Source: an uncultured Oscillospiraceae bacterium (GTDB lineage Bacteria; Bacillota; Clostridia; Oscillospirales; Oscillospiraceae). From it: a stretch of 64,000 bases of DNA. The position numbers and the translations under genes were made by a program. Location: positions 11,280-75,279 of the forward strand of contig CAKUDE010000006.1 in assembly GCA_934645175.1 (NCBI GenBank), in the 5' to 3' direction. The notes under the pieces were generated by a model. That model saw only the letters and a program-made list of their open reading frames with translations, did not search any database and was not told the DNA's origin. Of this stretch, positions 1-8,264 are shown piece after piece; within the stretch, counting starts at the first letter, position 1, and the number at the start of each line of letters is the position of its first letter.

Positions 1-245
1 AGCATATTTTGCGCCGCATAGACCGAGTGCGCACAGGCCGACTCGACGCAGGCACGGACCATGCTGCCTGAAGCGGTCACGTCGTCCAGAACATACTCGC
101 TGCGTGCCGTCCGGGCGATGACCGGCGCCTCACATTTCAGCCGCAGCTCCTCCAGAGGTTCCTGCGGGAGCCTGCGCACGATTCGCGCGCGAAGCTCGTC
201 CGGTATGGGCGCGAATGCCTGTCGCAACTCGGGCGTAATTACCAT
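1..245 (-). CDS. spoIIIAA: Stage III sporulation protein AA, N-terminal part (cut by window edge)
   Basis: An open frame reads without a stop from an ATG at 245 to the left edge, so only about 81 N-terminal residues are present. The ATG is preceded by a good GGGAGGG ribosome binding site 6 bases away. The visible protein has a RIVRRLPQEPLEELRLK segment followed by a HSVYAAQNM segment. These resemble the SpoIIIAA N-terminus, where an EIRLR-type strand is followed by a YSLYA-type helix. SpoIIIAA is the ATPase of the SpoIIIA-SpoIIQ channel between mother cell and forespore. The family call is by eye from a fragment, and the Walker motifs lie outside the window. It is the strongest single sign of a spore former here. 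Confidence 0.6.
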   Translation of the reverse strand, partial: MVITPELRQAFAPIPDELRARIVRRLPQEPLEELRLKCEAPVIARTARSEYVLDDVTASGSMVRACVESACAHSVYAAQNM

Positions 246-295
246 GTTGATCCCTCCCAGCAGAGGGTATGTCCGACATACGAAAAAAAGAACGC

Positions 296-324
296 AAAAA
301 GCCGTGCACCGAACGGTGCACGGC
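296..324 (-). terminator. Intrinsic terminator after the ECF gene
   Basis: A perfect 12-bp stem (AGCCGTGCACCG with its complement) has a 2-base loop. On the minus strand it is followed by a run of T. It lies just past the ECF transporter stop codon. Confidence 0.85.
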
Positions 325-348
325 TCAGCGTGTCGAAAATAAACCTTG

Positions 349-960
349 TTATGTTCTGCTTTTTCGGATTACCCGGATCGCCGTTGCAATTCCGGGACTG
401 AGCACCAGATTGATCGCCATTTCAATCACAAAGTTGATGCCCGCCAGACTGAAGAGCATATAGCTCACAACGGGCTTATCGCCTGCCCAGGTCAGGAGTG
501 TGTCATTAAAAAACAGCACCATTGCCGCACAGAACAGCCCTGTGTTTACGATAGGCGCAATGACAGCCGCCGGAATCGTCGCAAGGGTTTGTGCGCCGAG
601 TCTGTTTGCCTTTTTACTGCACAGACGGTAAACCAGCCCCGCGCTGAGGCCGGAGGCACAGCCCTTGACCATGCAGGTCAGAAAGCAGAGGAAGGGATTG
701 GCCGTAAAGAGAATATTCCCGCCAAAGTCCGTTCCATTGGCACAGCCGATAAACACGATCAGGCCGAAAACACCGCCGAGGATGCCGCCGACGGCCGTAC
801 CGTAAACGGCTGCACCAATCACGATCGGAACCAGAGAAAGCGTAAATGAAACCGGTCCGATCTTAATGCTGCCGACAACAAGCTGCAACACAACGACGAT
901 TGCAGCGAGAATGGCAGTCCCTACCATTCTCTGAATTTTTGTACCTGTGGTATGATTCAT
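349..960 (-). CDS. ECF transporter S component (substrate unknown)
   Basis: A 203-residue very hydrophobic protein with about six membrane segments. It has the general look of energy-coupling-factor substrate-binding (S) subunits: an N-terminal helix rich in A, I and V, then a glycine-rich GAAVYGTAVGGILGGVFG helix pair. The start at 960 is chosen because AGGAGG sits 6 bases upstream; a longer reading to 996 has no such site. S components bind a vitamin or other micronutrient and work with a shared EcfA/A'/T module, not encoded here. Nothing in the sequence fixes the substrate, and no riboswitch was seen in the 68 bases upstream. It lies between ftsK and spoIIIAA and ends at its own terminator. 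Confidence 0.7.
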   Translation of the reverse strand: MNHTTGTKIQRMVGTAILAAIVVVLQLVVGSIKIGPVSFTLSLVPIVIGAAVYGTAVGGILGGVFGLIVFIGCANGTDFGGNILFTANPFLCFLTCMVKGCASGLSAGLVYRLCSKKANRLGAQTLATIPAAVIAPIVNTGLFCAAMVLFFNDTLLTWAGDKPVVSYMLFSLAGINFVIEMAINLVLSPGIATAIRVIRKSRT

Positions 961-1028
961 AAAACCTCCTGCTGTCGCTCCGCAGAGCGGATGCAACGCA
1001 ATTATTCAGAACCGCTTCGCGGATTCTG

Positions 1029-3545
1029 TCAGGGAATTTCGTCCTCTACGGACGGCGTAGCAGGGACAACCCCGCCCTGTTTCATCTGCGCCCATTGCTC
1101 ACGGGTGATCAGAAGCTGACGCGGCTTCGCCCCCTCCAGGGGGCCGACAATACCGCGCTCCTCCATTTCATCGACAATGCGCGCAGCGCGCGCATAGCCG
1201 AGCTTTAAGCGGCGCTGCAAAAGTGAGACGGAGGCCTGACCCGTCTCCAGGATGACATCCACGGCCGCAGGAAGCAGCTCGTCGCCGCCGTCGGTATCGG
1301 CCGAGCGGCTCGTCTCTCCTCCGGTCGAGCCGCTTTTTCCGCTCTGTTCGGCACGTTTTTCGATCTGCTGCATCACGTCGCTGGAGTAGTCTGAAGCGTA
1401 TTGCGACTTGATCTCCGAAATCACGTTCTGAATTTCCTCGTCACTGACAAAGCAGCCCTGTACGCGCTTCGGCTTTCCCTGTCCGAGCGGAGCAAAGAGC
1501 ATATCGCCCTTCCCGAGCAGCTTTTCGGCACCCGGTGTGTCAAGAATGATGCGCGATTCCATCGCGGACGCGACCGCAAAAGCGATTCGCGAGGGAATGT
1601 TCGCCTTCATCAGACCGGTAATTACATCTGCGGACGGACGCTGCGTAGCAATCACCAAGTGGATACCCGAAGCGCGGCCCATCTGCGCAATACGGCAGAT
1701 GGATTCTTCGACCTCTTTGGCCGCCACAAGCATCAAATCTGCCAGCTCGTCGATGATTACGACAATCTGCTCCATCGGCTTCTGCTCCGGGTCGGCGGCA
1801 ATGGCCTTATTATAGGACTCAATATCGCGCACGCCCTCCTCGGACATGATGCGATATCGCCGCAGCATCTCGACGACCGTCCATTGAAGCGCACCGGCAG
1901 CTTTTTTCGGGTCCGTCACAACGGGCACCAGTAAATGCGGAATCCCGTTGTAAACCCCCAGTTCGACCATCTTCGGATCAACCATGATCATTCGTACTTC
2001 GGTCGGCTTCGCCTTGTAAAGAAGCGATAAGATGATCGTATTCATACATACGGACTTGCCGGAACCGGTGGTGCCGGCAATCAGCATATGCGGCAGCTTG
2101 GCAATGTCGCCGACAATACAGTTACCGCTGATGTCCTTGCCAACGGCAAAGGACAGCTTGGATTTGCTGTTTTTGAACGTGGGAGAGTCTATTACCTCGC
2201 GGGCAAAGACGGTATAAACCGACTTGTTCGGCACCTCGATGCCAACGACGGAAATCTTATCCGGAATCGCTGAAATACGCACGCCCGACGCACCGAGTGC
2301 CAGCGCGATATCATCAGCCAGATTGGTTATTTTGTTGAGCTTTACGCCGCGCTCCAGCTCCAACTCAAAACGTGTCACGGACGGACCGCGCACAACGTCG
2401 ACAATGTGCGGCTCAATGCCGAAGCTCTGAAGCGTATCGGCAAGGCGTCGTGAGTTCTCCCGCATTTCAGAGGAAGCATCAATCATCCCCTGCCGTCTGA
2501 GCGTCAGCAGCGAGACCGGCGGGAACTGGTATTCCTGCGCCTGAGGTGCAGCGCCGATCTGCTCGGCGATCAACGCCGCATTTTCCGCCGCTTCGCCCTT
2601 CTTCAGCTTCTCCTGCACCGGGGACGGATTCACGGCGATCGGATCTTCATTGAATGCGTCCTGAGGCGCTGCGTCCGCCGCCGGCGCGGCTTCGGCTTCC
2701 GGAATCGGCTCAGCAGCAGACTCCGGCTGCTGATGCGCTTCGCTCAGGTCAAGCTCGTCTATCGTGACCTGACGGCCGGAAAACGGCTTCTGCTCCTCCT
2801 TCTGCTGAGCAAGCAGATACTCATCCGGTGCGGGAACACGCTTGCGCTGCGGCTTTTTCTTTTCGATCACGGGCGGATCGTCCACCGGCAAATCAAAATC
2901 CTTGATATTGGCACGACGTTTTTCAACGCGCTCTATATGCTTTGTCGCAACATGATTGACCAGACGCTCCGCCGGATCCTGCTCCGGTTCCTGGGCCGCC
3001 TTTTCAATACGGGGACGATTTTTAATGGCGGTAATCAGGCTGTTGACGGTTATCCGCAGCAGGGTCATAATCTGGAGAAGCAAAAGCAGAACAAATACGA
3101 TGCCCGCACCGACCCGTGTAATGCAGTTTGTCAGTAGCAATGCAATGGTGCCGGGGAAAAGGCCGCCGCTCTGACCGAGCTTACCGCCAGCATAGAGTTC
3201 GGAATATGTATTTACATTGCAGAAAAACACCTGATACAGCCCCGAGGCGGTCAGAAGAATGGTAAACGCACAGAAAATACGCAGAGAAATCGGCTGCTTT
3301 CCGCTACGGAACAGTAAAACGGCCGTGTAGGTCAGAGCAACGGGCAACAGATAGCGCCCCACCTGGCCGATAATGCCGGTGAGGAAAGCCACACTATGCT
3401 TCAGGAGGAACGCCTCCGTATTAAACCAACAGAGCACCGCATACAGTGCCGCAAGCAGCAGGACGATACCGACCAGTTCACGGCGATTCTGATTTTCAGC
3501 CTTTTTCTTCGGCGCGGCTGCGGGCTTTTTACGTTTGTTTGCCAT
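1029..3545 (-). CDS. ftsK: DNA translocase FtsK/SpoIIIE
   Basis: An 838-residue FtsK/SpoIIIE-type DNA pump. The N-terminal ~170 residues contain four membrane helices (for example LVGIVLLLAALYAVLCW). An acidic, low-complexity linker follows to about residue 330. The RecA-like motor has Walker A GTTGSGKS near residue 490 and a Walker B region VVIIDELADLM. The C-terminal 60 residues form the gamma winged-helix domain that reads oriented DNA sequences. It moves chromosomes through the division or sporulation septum. The start at 3545 follows GAGGAGGGG. It is downstream of the UppP-like gene, 13 bases away, and probably in the same transcript. Whether it acts as vegetative FtsK (SftA-like) or sporulation SpoIIIE cannot be told from sequence alone; the integral membrane N-terminus favours SpoIIIE-like. 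Confidence 0.95.
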   Translation of the reverse strand: MANKRKKPAAAPKKKAENQNRRELVGIVLLLAALYAVLCWFNTEAFLLKHSVAFLTGIIGQVGRYLLPVALTYTAVLLFRSGKQPISLRIFCAFTILLTASGLYQVFFCNVNTYSELYAGGKLGQSGGLFPGTIALLLTNCITRVGAGIVFVLLLLLQIMTLLRITVNSLITAIKNRPRIEKAAQEPEQDPAERLVNHVATKHIERVEKRRANIKDFDLPVDDPPVIEKKKPQRKRVPAPDEYLLAQQKEEQKPFSGRQVTIDELDLSEAHQQPESAAEPIPEAEAAPAADAAPQDAFNEDPIAVNPSPVQEKLKKGEAAENAALIAEQIGAAPQAQEYQFPPVSLLTLRRQGMIDASSEMRENSRRLADTLQSFGIEPHIVDVVRGPSVTRFELELERGVKLNKITNLADDIALALGASGVRISAIPDKISVVGIEVPNKSVYTVFAREVIDSPTFKNSKSKLSFAVGKDISGNCIVGDIAKLPHMLIAGTTGSGKSVCMNTIILSLLYKAKPTEVRMIMVDPKMVELGVYNGIPHLLVPVVTDPKKAAGALQWTVVEMLRRYRIMSEEGVRDIESYNKAIAADPEQKPMEQIVVIIDELADLMLVAAKEVEESICRIAQMGRASGIHLVIATQRPSADVITGLMKANIPSRIAFAVASAMESRIILDTPGAEKLLGKGDMLFAPLGQGKPKRVQGCFVSDEEIQNVISEIKSQYASDYSSDVMQQIEKRAEQSGKSGSTGGETSRSADTDGGDELLPAAVDVILETGQASVSLLQRRLKLGYARAARIVDEMEERGIVGPLEGAKPRQLLITREQWAQMKQGGVVPATPSVEDEIP

Positions 3546-3558
3546 AGAACGCCCCTCC

Positions 3559-4392
3559 TCAGGAATTAATGAGTGCAAGGATCAGAATGATCGCAGCTGC
3601 ATCCCAGTTGTAGTAAGCAAAAAATTGCAGCTTGCCCTTCTTCAAAAGATAGCGGAAATACTGAATGGAAAGATAGGCCAGCGCGCCGCTGACAAGCAGC
3701 GCTGCCAGCATCGGAAGCAGTACGGAGGCGGCAAAGCCTCCGCCAACCAGCCCGCGAATTAAATAATACAATGCGGCAGCAATCGAGTAACACGCGGATA
3801 GCGCATAGCTGAAACGCAGATTGCAATCCAGCGTTAAACCGCTGGCGCGGCCAAGACAAAGCGAGCTACCGACGGACGAGAGCCCCGGAAGAACGGAAAC
3901 GGCGCGCGCCGCGCCAATCATCAGCGCATCCGACAGCAGCAAATCCTTTTCCGTCCGAGTTCCGTCACGGTTCCGGCAGGTCAACCAGATCAGCAGACCG
4001 TTCAGCGCAAACACAACGGCAAGAATCGGCAATCGGCGGATAGACTCCGCCGCACCGAGGAAGAGAAACGACAGCAGCATCAGCACAAAAGCGGAGATCC
4101 CCAGGCCGATGCCGCGCCGAAGCACGCGGTTGGGCCGTTCGTGCCGTCTCGGACGGCGCATCATTCGGCGCAGCTCACGCAGGCTGACGGAAAGCTCCGC
4201 ACGGAACGCGGCATAGACCCCGATCGCCACGCCGAGACAAATCATGGCGCGGACAAAAAAGCCCTGTGCCGACCAGAGCGGCGAGAGGTTCAGTGCATTC
4301 TGGAGCACGACCGCATGACCGAAAAAGGACACCGGCAGCACCTCGGTAATGCCGCCAAGAACGGCATAAACAATTGCTTCCCATATTTTCAC
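3559..4392 (-). CDS. UppP/BacA-like membrane protein with altered active site
   Basis: A 277-residue polytopic membrane protein that fits the undecaprenyl-pyrophosphate phosphatase (UppP/BacA) fold in length and in two landmarks. The N-terminal GITEVLPVSFFGH aligns with the family's G-TE-LP-SSTGH motif, and PGLSSVGSS aligns with PG-SRSG-T. The acidic residue and the histidine of motif 1 are kept. The second serine of SSTGH is F, and the arginine of SRSG is S. Both are normally near invariant, so catalysis on C55-PP is doubtful. The start is taken as GTG at 4392 because the family begins a few residues before this helix; the ribosome binding site there is only fair. It sits between the TepA-like gene and ftsK. 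Confidence 0.6.
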   Translation of the reverse strand: MKIWEAIVYAVLGGITEVLPVSFFGHAVVLQNALNLSPLWSAQGFFVRAMICLGVAIGVYAAFRAELSVSLRELRRMMRRPRRHERPNRVLRRGIGLGISAFVLMLLSFLFLGAAESIRRLPILAVVFALNGLLIWLTCRNRDGTRTEKDLLLSDALMIGAARAVSVLPGLSSVGSSLCLGRASGLTLDCNLRFSYALSACYSIAAALYYLIRGLVGGGFAASVLLPMLAALLVSGALAYLSIQYFRYLLKKGKLQFFAYYNWDAAAIILILALINS

Positions 4393-4459
4393 GAAGGAAC
4401 CCGCTCCCCTCTGTCTGAATTCATACGTCAGACAGTATAGCACAGCTCCGACCTTTTTT

Positions 4460-5161
4460 CTAGGGTTTTTCTCGATTTCTCTGTTTTTGACGGGATTTTT
4501 TCGCGGCTATCATCCGATGCAGTGTGTCCAGTGCATCGCTCAAGCCGCCAAGTCGGTCGATCAGACCGCTTTCTACCGCTTCCGTGCCGTAAATGATCGT
4601 GCCGACATCCGTGGCAATCTGCCCGGTCGCCATCATATAGCCCTCAAAATCTTCGCGGGAAATACGGGAATTCGCCGTCACAAAGTTTACGATCTGCTCC
4701 TGGATCCGTTTGAAATACTGAAAGGTCGCGGGCGCACCGACGATGACGCCGCCCATACGCACAGGGTGGATCATCATACTGGCAGTCGGGACGATCATAC
4801 TCTTTTTGGCGGATACCGCCAACGGAATGCCGATCGAGTGACCGCCGCCGAGCACCAGAGAAACGGTCGGCTTTTTCATTCCCGCAATCAGCTCCGCAAT
4901 CGCCAGACCGGCCTCAATATCGCCGCCGACGGTGTTGAGCAGCAATAGAAGACCGTCGATCTCATCGCTCTCCTCAATGGTGGCCAGAAGCGGCAGGACA
5001 TGCTCGTATTTCGTCGTTTTTACCGTCTCCGGCTGCACCTGATGCCCCTCGATCTGACCGATAATGGTCAGGGTGTAGATACTCCCCTTTTGCGAATGCG
5101 TCAGTCCCGCGCCAAGCTCATCGATGCGCTCCTGCCGGATACTTGCGTTCTGCTCGTCCAT
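4460..5161 (-). CDS. TepA/ClpP-family serine protease
   Basis: A 233-residue ClpP/crotonase-fold protein. The NTVGGDIEAG segment, the nucleophile region GGGHSIGIPLAV and MMIHPVRMGG carry the expected Ser and His; an Asp follows further on. It matches the TepA (translocation-enhancing protein, YmfB) group of sporulating Firmicutes, not housekeeping ClpP, which is encoded separately at 20.9 kb. TepA-like proteins are thought to act as signal-peptide peptidases or degrade small secreted proteins in early sporulation. The ATG at 5161 is preferred over 5167 because GGAGG sits 6 bases before it. A basic C-terminal tail follows. It is probably the first gene of a group with the UppP-like gene and ftsK. 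Confidence 0.75.
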   Translation of the reverse strand: MDEQNASIRQERIDELGAGLTHSQKGSIYTLTIIGQIEGHQVQPETVKTTKYEHVLPLLATIEESDEIDGLLLLLNTVGGDIEAGLAIAELIAGMKKPTVSLVLGGGHSIGIPLAVSAKKSMIVPTASMMIHPVRMGGVIVGAPATFQYFKRIQEQIVNFVTANSRISREDFEGYMMATGQIATDVGTIIYGTEAVESGLIDRLGGLSDALDTLHRMIAAKKSRQKQRNREKP

Positions 5162-5256
5162 AGCCATCCTCCGAAGTTTGGTTTTGCCGAAACGGCATTA
5201 CAGTTATCATTACCGGATTTGCGCTTTGTATTCGGAGCCGCAAATATAAATCAACC

Positions 5257-5287
5257 CCCCTGATGCGGGCGAACCCCGCATCAGGGG
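5257..5287 (-). terminator. Hairpin terminator after the secreted-protein gene
   Basis: A 13-bp stem (CCCCTGATGCGGG with its complement) around a 5-base loop, followed on the minus strand by GGTTGATTTAT, a weak T tract. It lies 72 bases past the stop of the gene at 5359. Confidence 0.6.
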
Positions 5288-5358
5288 AGCAATGGCAAGT
5301 GCTGTTCGTTAATTCACGATGTGGATTATTTTTCCGATATAATCGTTCGGGAGTGAGA

Positions 5359-5979
5359 CTATTTCCCGGAATAAATCTGCGCGTAAACGCTCCGCTCGCT
5401 GAACGTCAGCCGGTTCTGATAAGCCGAAACCTTGAGCAGCGCTCCGAGTACAGACCGGCTGAATGCGTCGGCCGAATCCCCGGAGCGAACCGAATCGACA
5501 AGCTTTTCCAGAAGCGTCGATACGGCGTCTGCTCTCGTCTCCAGCTCGCGCAGCGCGTTGAAGCTCTTTCGCAGGGAGAGATAAGCCGAGTCAAAGTTGT
5601 CCGGTCTGCTGCTGAAGTAAAGCCGATACATCACCGGGTTCTGCACGATCAGATCGATCAGTTCGTCCGTCGGCAGGGAGAGCTGCTCATCCGAAAGAGA
5701 GGCTTCGGACCACTCGTGCTTTTGCGCAGTCGTGATGCAAAGGTACTCATCCGGAACCTCGATCTGCGTGACGGATTCGCTCCTGCTGACCGTGCGCTCC
5801 AGCTCGACGGAGATGTCCGTGACCATCGGCGCAAGGTTTTCGCTGCGGACAGCCGCCGCCTCTTCCGATTTTTCATGCAGAACCGATGACGATTCGACAG
5901 CGGCGGCAGGCAGGAAAAGTGCCGTCGCCGCAGACAGGAGCAGCGCAAGGGATAAGAGTATTGACATAGACTTTTTCAA
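5359..5979 (-). CDS. Secreted protein of unknown function
   Basis: A 206-residue protein with a clear signal peptide: basic start KKSMS, hydrophobic LLSLALLLSAATALFLP, and a likely AAA cleavage near residue 27. The mature part is mostly helical and charged, with no cysteines in a motif and no recognised domain. The start is a TTG codon at 5979, chosen because AAGGAGG lies exactly 8 bases upstream; the first in-frame ATG is four codons later. It has its own near-consensus promoter and terminator, so it is a single-gene unit. I do not recognise the family. A lineage-specific cell-surface or medium-exported protein is the most that can be said. Confidence 0.7.
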   Translation of the reverse strand: MKKSMSILLSLALLLSAATALFLPAAAVESSSVLHEKSEEAAAVRSENLAPMVTDISVELERTVSRSESVTQIEVPDEYLCITTAQKHEWSEASLSDEQLSLPTDELIDLIVQNPVMYRLYFSSRPDNFDSAYLSLRKSFNALRELETRADAVSTLLEKLVDSVRSGDSADAFSRSVLGALLKVSAYQNRLTFSERSVYAQIYSGK

Positions 5980-6139
5980 TGCGTATTCCTCCTTGTTGAT
6001 AAGATGATTTGCCGTTTACCGTTCTATTCGTTTTTTATGGCGAATTCGGATTCCCCGTTCATCCCTCCCTTTTCGCTTGCCGAACTGCATCGCCATTTCT
6101 CTTTGTTTCAAGCAAAGAACGATTTATATATATATATAA

Positions 6140-6167
6140 ATTATAACGTATTTTTTCAAAATGTCAA
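6140..6167 (-). promoter_or_regulatory. Sigma-A promoter of the secreted-protein gene
   Basis: TTGACA (6162-6167) and TATAAT (6140-6145) on the minus strand with a 16-base spacer. It overlaps the tail of the htpG terminator. A (TA)n tract follows in the leader. Confidence 0.8.
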
Positions 6168-6208
6168 GCAAAAAACCGCCGCGGAAGCGCTGCTTCTGCG
6201 GCGGTTTT
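6168..6208 (-). terminator. Intrinsic terminator of htpG
   Basis: A stem of about 14 bp (AACCGCCGC.GAAGC) with a GCGC-type loop, followed on the minus strand by TTTTTT. It sits just after the htpG stop. Confidence 0.85.
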
Positions 6209-6214
6209 CAAATT

Positions 6215-8107
6215 TTACTTCATCAGGTCACAAACAAGATCCGTATACGCCGTGGCGTCCTCCAGCGGGAGGTTCGCCATCAGCAGGCCCTGGCAGTACA
6301 GCAGCTCCGCGTACTTTTTTGCCTTCTCCGGGTCGGTGGTAAGCGCCTCGCTGAGTGCCTGCACCGCCGGGTGCGAGGCGTTCAGCTCCAGAATTCTTCC
6401 GCAAATCGGCGCGGAATCCGGATCCATCGCACGGTAGTACTTCTCCATCTCAAAGCTGACGCCTCCGTCTGGCACCATCGTCACCGGGTGAGAACCGAGA
6501 TCGCCCGACACGCGTACATCCTTGACCTTCTCGCCAAGCGTCGATTTCAGGAAATCGATCACGGGTTTGATCGCCTCGTTCTGCTCCTTGGCGGCCTTCT
6601 TCTCCTCCTCGGTGCTCAGCTCCAGATCGTCGGTGAGAATATTACGGAGCTCGTGGCCGTCGTACACACCAAGCGTGCGCGGAATGAATTCATCCACCTG
6701 CTCTGTCAGAAGTAGGACGTCAAAGCCGCGCTCACGGACGGTGTGCGTCTGTGGCAGCTTGGAAAGCTGTGCCGCGCTGCTGCCGCTGACCACATAAATG
6801 TGCTTCTGCGACTCCGGCATGGCCTGACAGTATTCCTTCAAGGTAACGAGTTTGCCCTCCTTGTCGGAGCGAAGCTCAATCAGATCCTGCAAAAGCTCCT
6901 TGTGCATCCCATAATCGGAAACCAACCCGAATTTGAGCTGTCGGCCGAAGGCGGCATAGAACTTTTCGTATTCCTCGCGCTCTTCGCTTTGCAGACGCAG
7001 AAGCTCTGCCTTGATCTTCTTTTCCAGATTAGAGGCGATGAGCTTCAGCTCGCGCGTCTGCTGAAGCATCTCGCGGCTGATATTCAGGCTCAGATCCGGC
7101 GAATCGACGACGCCGCGTACAAAGCGGAAATGCTCCGGCAGCAGATCGCTGCAATGCTCCATGATCAGCACACCGGAGGAATAGAGCTGCAAGCCGGACT
7201 TGTACTCCTTCGTATAGAAATCATACGGTGCTTTCGACGGGATAAACAGCAGCGCCTTATAGGATACCGTTCCTTCAATGCTCAGATGAATCACACTAAC
7301 CGGTTTCTCAAAGTCATAGAATTTCTCACGGTAGAAGGTCTCATATTCCTCGCGCGTAATTTCGTTCTTGCTGCGCTGCCACAACGGGATCATGGAATTG
7401 AGCGTCTGCTCCTCATGAACCGTCTCGTACTTCGGCTCCTCAGAATCCTTTGTCTCCTCGGTCGGACGCGAAACGGAAACCTCCATGCGAATCGGATAAC
7501 GAATATAGTCGGAATACTTCTTCACAAGCGAACGCAGGCGATATTCCTTGAGATAGTCGGAGAACTTTTCATCCTCGGTGTCCTGCTTCAGCGTGAGTAT
7601 GACATCCGTACCGACCTCCGCCTTATCGCACGGCGTAAGGGTATAGCCGTCGGCGCCGCTCGACTCCCAGCAGAAGCCTTCCTCTGCGCCAAACTTCTTT
7701 GAACGCACCGTTACACGATCTGCGACCATGAACGCAGCGTAGAAGCCGACGCCGAACTGGCCAATAATGTCGATATCCTCCTGCTTTTCCATCGCTGCTT
7801 TGAAAGCGAGAGATCCGCTATGGGCAATGGTACCAAGGTTCTCCTCCATTTCCTCACGGCTCATACCGATGCCGTTATCGGAAACGGTCAGTGTGCGTGC
7901 CGTCTCATCCGCAGACAGGCAGATGTGGAAATCACTGCGGCTCAGGCCGACGGTTTCATCGGTCAGGGATTGATAGGCCAGCTTATCGATGGCATCCGAG
8001 GCATTCGAGATCAACTCACGGAGGAAGATCTCGTGGTTTGTGTAAATGGAATGGATCATCAGATCCAAAAGACGCTTCGACTCGGCCTTAAACTGTTTTT
8101 TAGACAT
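6215..8107 (-). CDS. htpG: Chaperone HtpG (Hsp90)
   Basis: A 630-residue bacterial Hsp90. The start MSKKQFKAESKRLLDLMIHSIYTN is typical. The GHKL ATP-binding motifs are present: FLRELISNASDA, DNGIGM, GQFGVGFYAAFMV. The middle domain and the C-terminal dimerisation domain are complete. Hsp90 remodels client proteins with DnaK under stress. The frame is open to 8182, but the ATG at 8107 is the homologous start and lies downstream of the promoter and of a CIRCE element (8132-8158), which points to HrcA repression. This is a monocistronic unit with its own terminator. Confidence 0.97.
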   Translation of the reverse strand: MSKKQFKAESKRLLDLMIHSIYTNHEIFLRELISNASDAIDKLAYQSLTDETVGLSRSDFHICLSADETARTLTVSDNGIGMSREEMEENLGTIAHSGSLAFKAAMEKQEDIDIIGQFGVGFYAAFMVADRVTVRSKKFGAEEGFCWESSGADGYTLTPCDKAEVGTDVILTLKQDTEDEKFSDYLKEYRLRSLVKKYSDYIRYPIRMEVSVSRPTEETKDSEEPKYETVHEEQTLNSMIPLWQRSKNEITREEYETFYREKFYDFEKPVSVIHLSIEGTVSYKALLFIPSKAPYDFYTKEYKSGLQLYSSGVLIMEHCSDLLPEHFRFVRGVVDSPDLSLNISREMLQQTRELKLIASNLEKKIKAELLRLQSEEREEYEKFYAAFGRQLKFGLVSDYGMHKELLQDLIELRSDKEGKLVTLKEYCQAMPESQKHIYVVSGSSAAQLSKLPQTHTVRERGFDVLLLTEQVDEFIPRTLGVYDGHELRNILTDDLELSTEEEKKAAKEQNEAIKPVIDFLKSTLGEKVKDVRVSGDLGSHPVTMVPDGGVSFEMEKYYRAMDPDSAPICGRILELNASHPAVQALSEALTTDPEKAKKYAELLYCQGLLMANLPLEDATAYTDLVCDLMK

Positions 8108-8131
8108 GTCATTGGCTTCCTTTGCAATGTT

Positions 8132-8158
8132 TTGGCACTCAGCATATCCGAGTGCTAA
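8132..8158 (-). promoter_or_regulatory. CIRCE operator (HrcA binding site)
   Basis: On the minus strand TTAGCACTC, 9 bases, GAGTGCCAA. The CIRCE consensus is TTAGCACTC-N9-GAGTGCTAA, so 17 of 18 arm bases match. It lies immediately downstream of the htpG -10 element, the classic repressor position. Confidence 0.92.
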
Positions 8159-8162
8159 ATTT

Positions 8163-8190
8163 ATTATAACGCCGGGAAACAAAAAAGCAA
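8163..8190 (-). promoter_or_regulatory. Sigma-A promoter of htpG
   Basis: TTGCTT (8185-8190), 16-base spacer, TATAAT (8163-8168) on the minus strand. The predicted start of transcription falls inside the CIRCE element. Confidence 0.8.
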
Positions 8191-8220
8191 GTACTTTTCA
8201 CAAAAAATTCAAAAATATGT

Positions 8221-8252
8221 GAAAAGTCCCCCTGTCGTTTAACAGGGGGACT
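8221..8252 (-). terminator. Intrinsic terminator of the cmk-plsC-ispH operon
   Basis: An 11-bp stem (AGTCCCCCTGT with its complement) with a 6-base loop and a short TTTT tail on the minus strand, just past the stop of the ispH/S1 gene. Confidence 0.85.
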
Positions 8253-8264
8253 GAGAACGAAAAA

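Noticed and set aside
346-849. Plus-strand frame of 167 codons opposite the ECF gene (and similar long frames opposite lon, tig, glgC, polC, dxr)
   Set aside because: These are antisense shadows of clear genes in GC-rich codons, with histidine- and arginine-rich products and no ribosome binding sites.
4460-5161. Second housekeeping ClpP
   Set aside because: The length, the GGGHSIGIPL nucleophile region and the neighbours fit TepA/YmfB; canonical clpP is at 20.9 kb.
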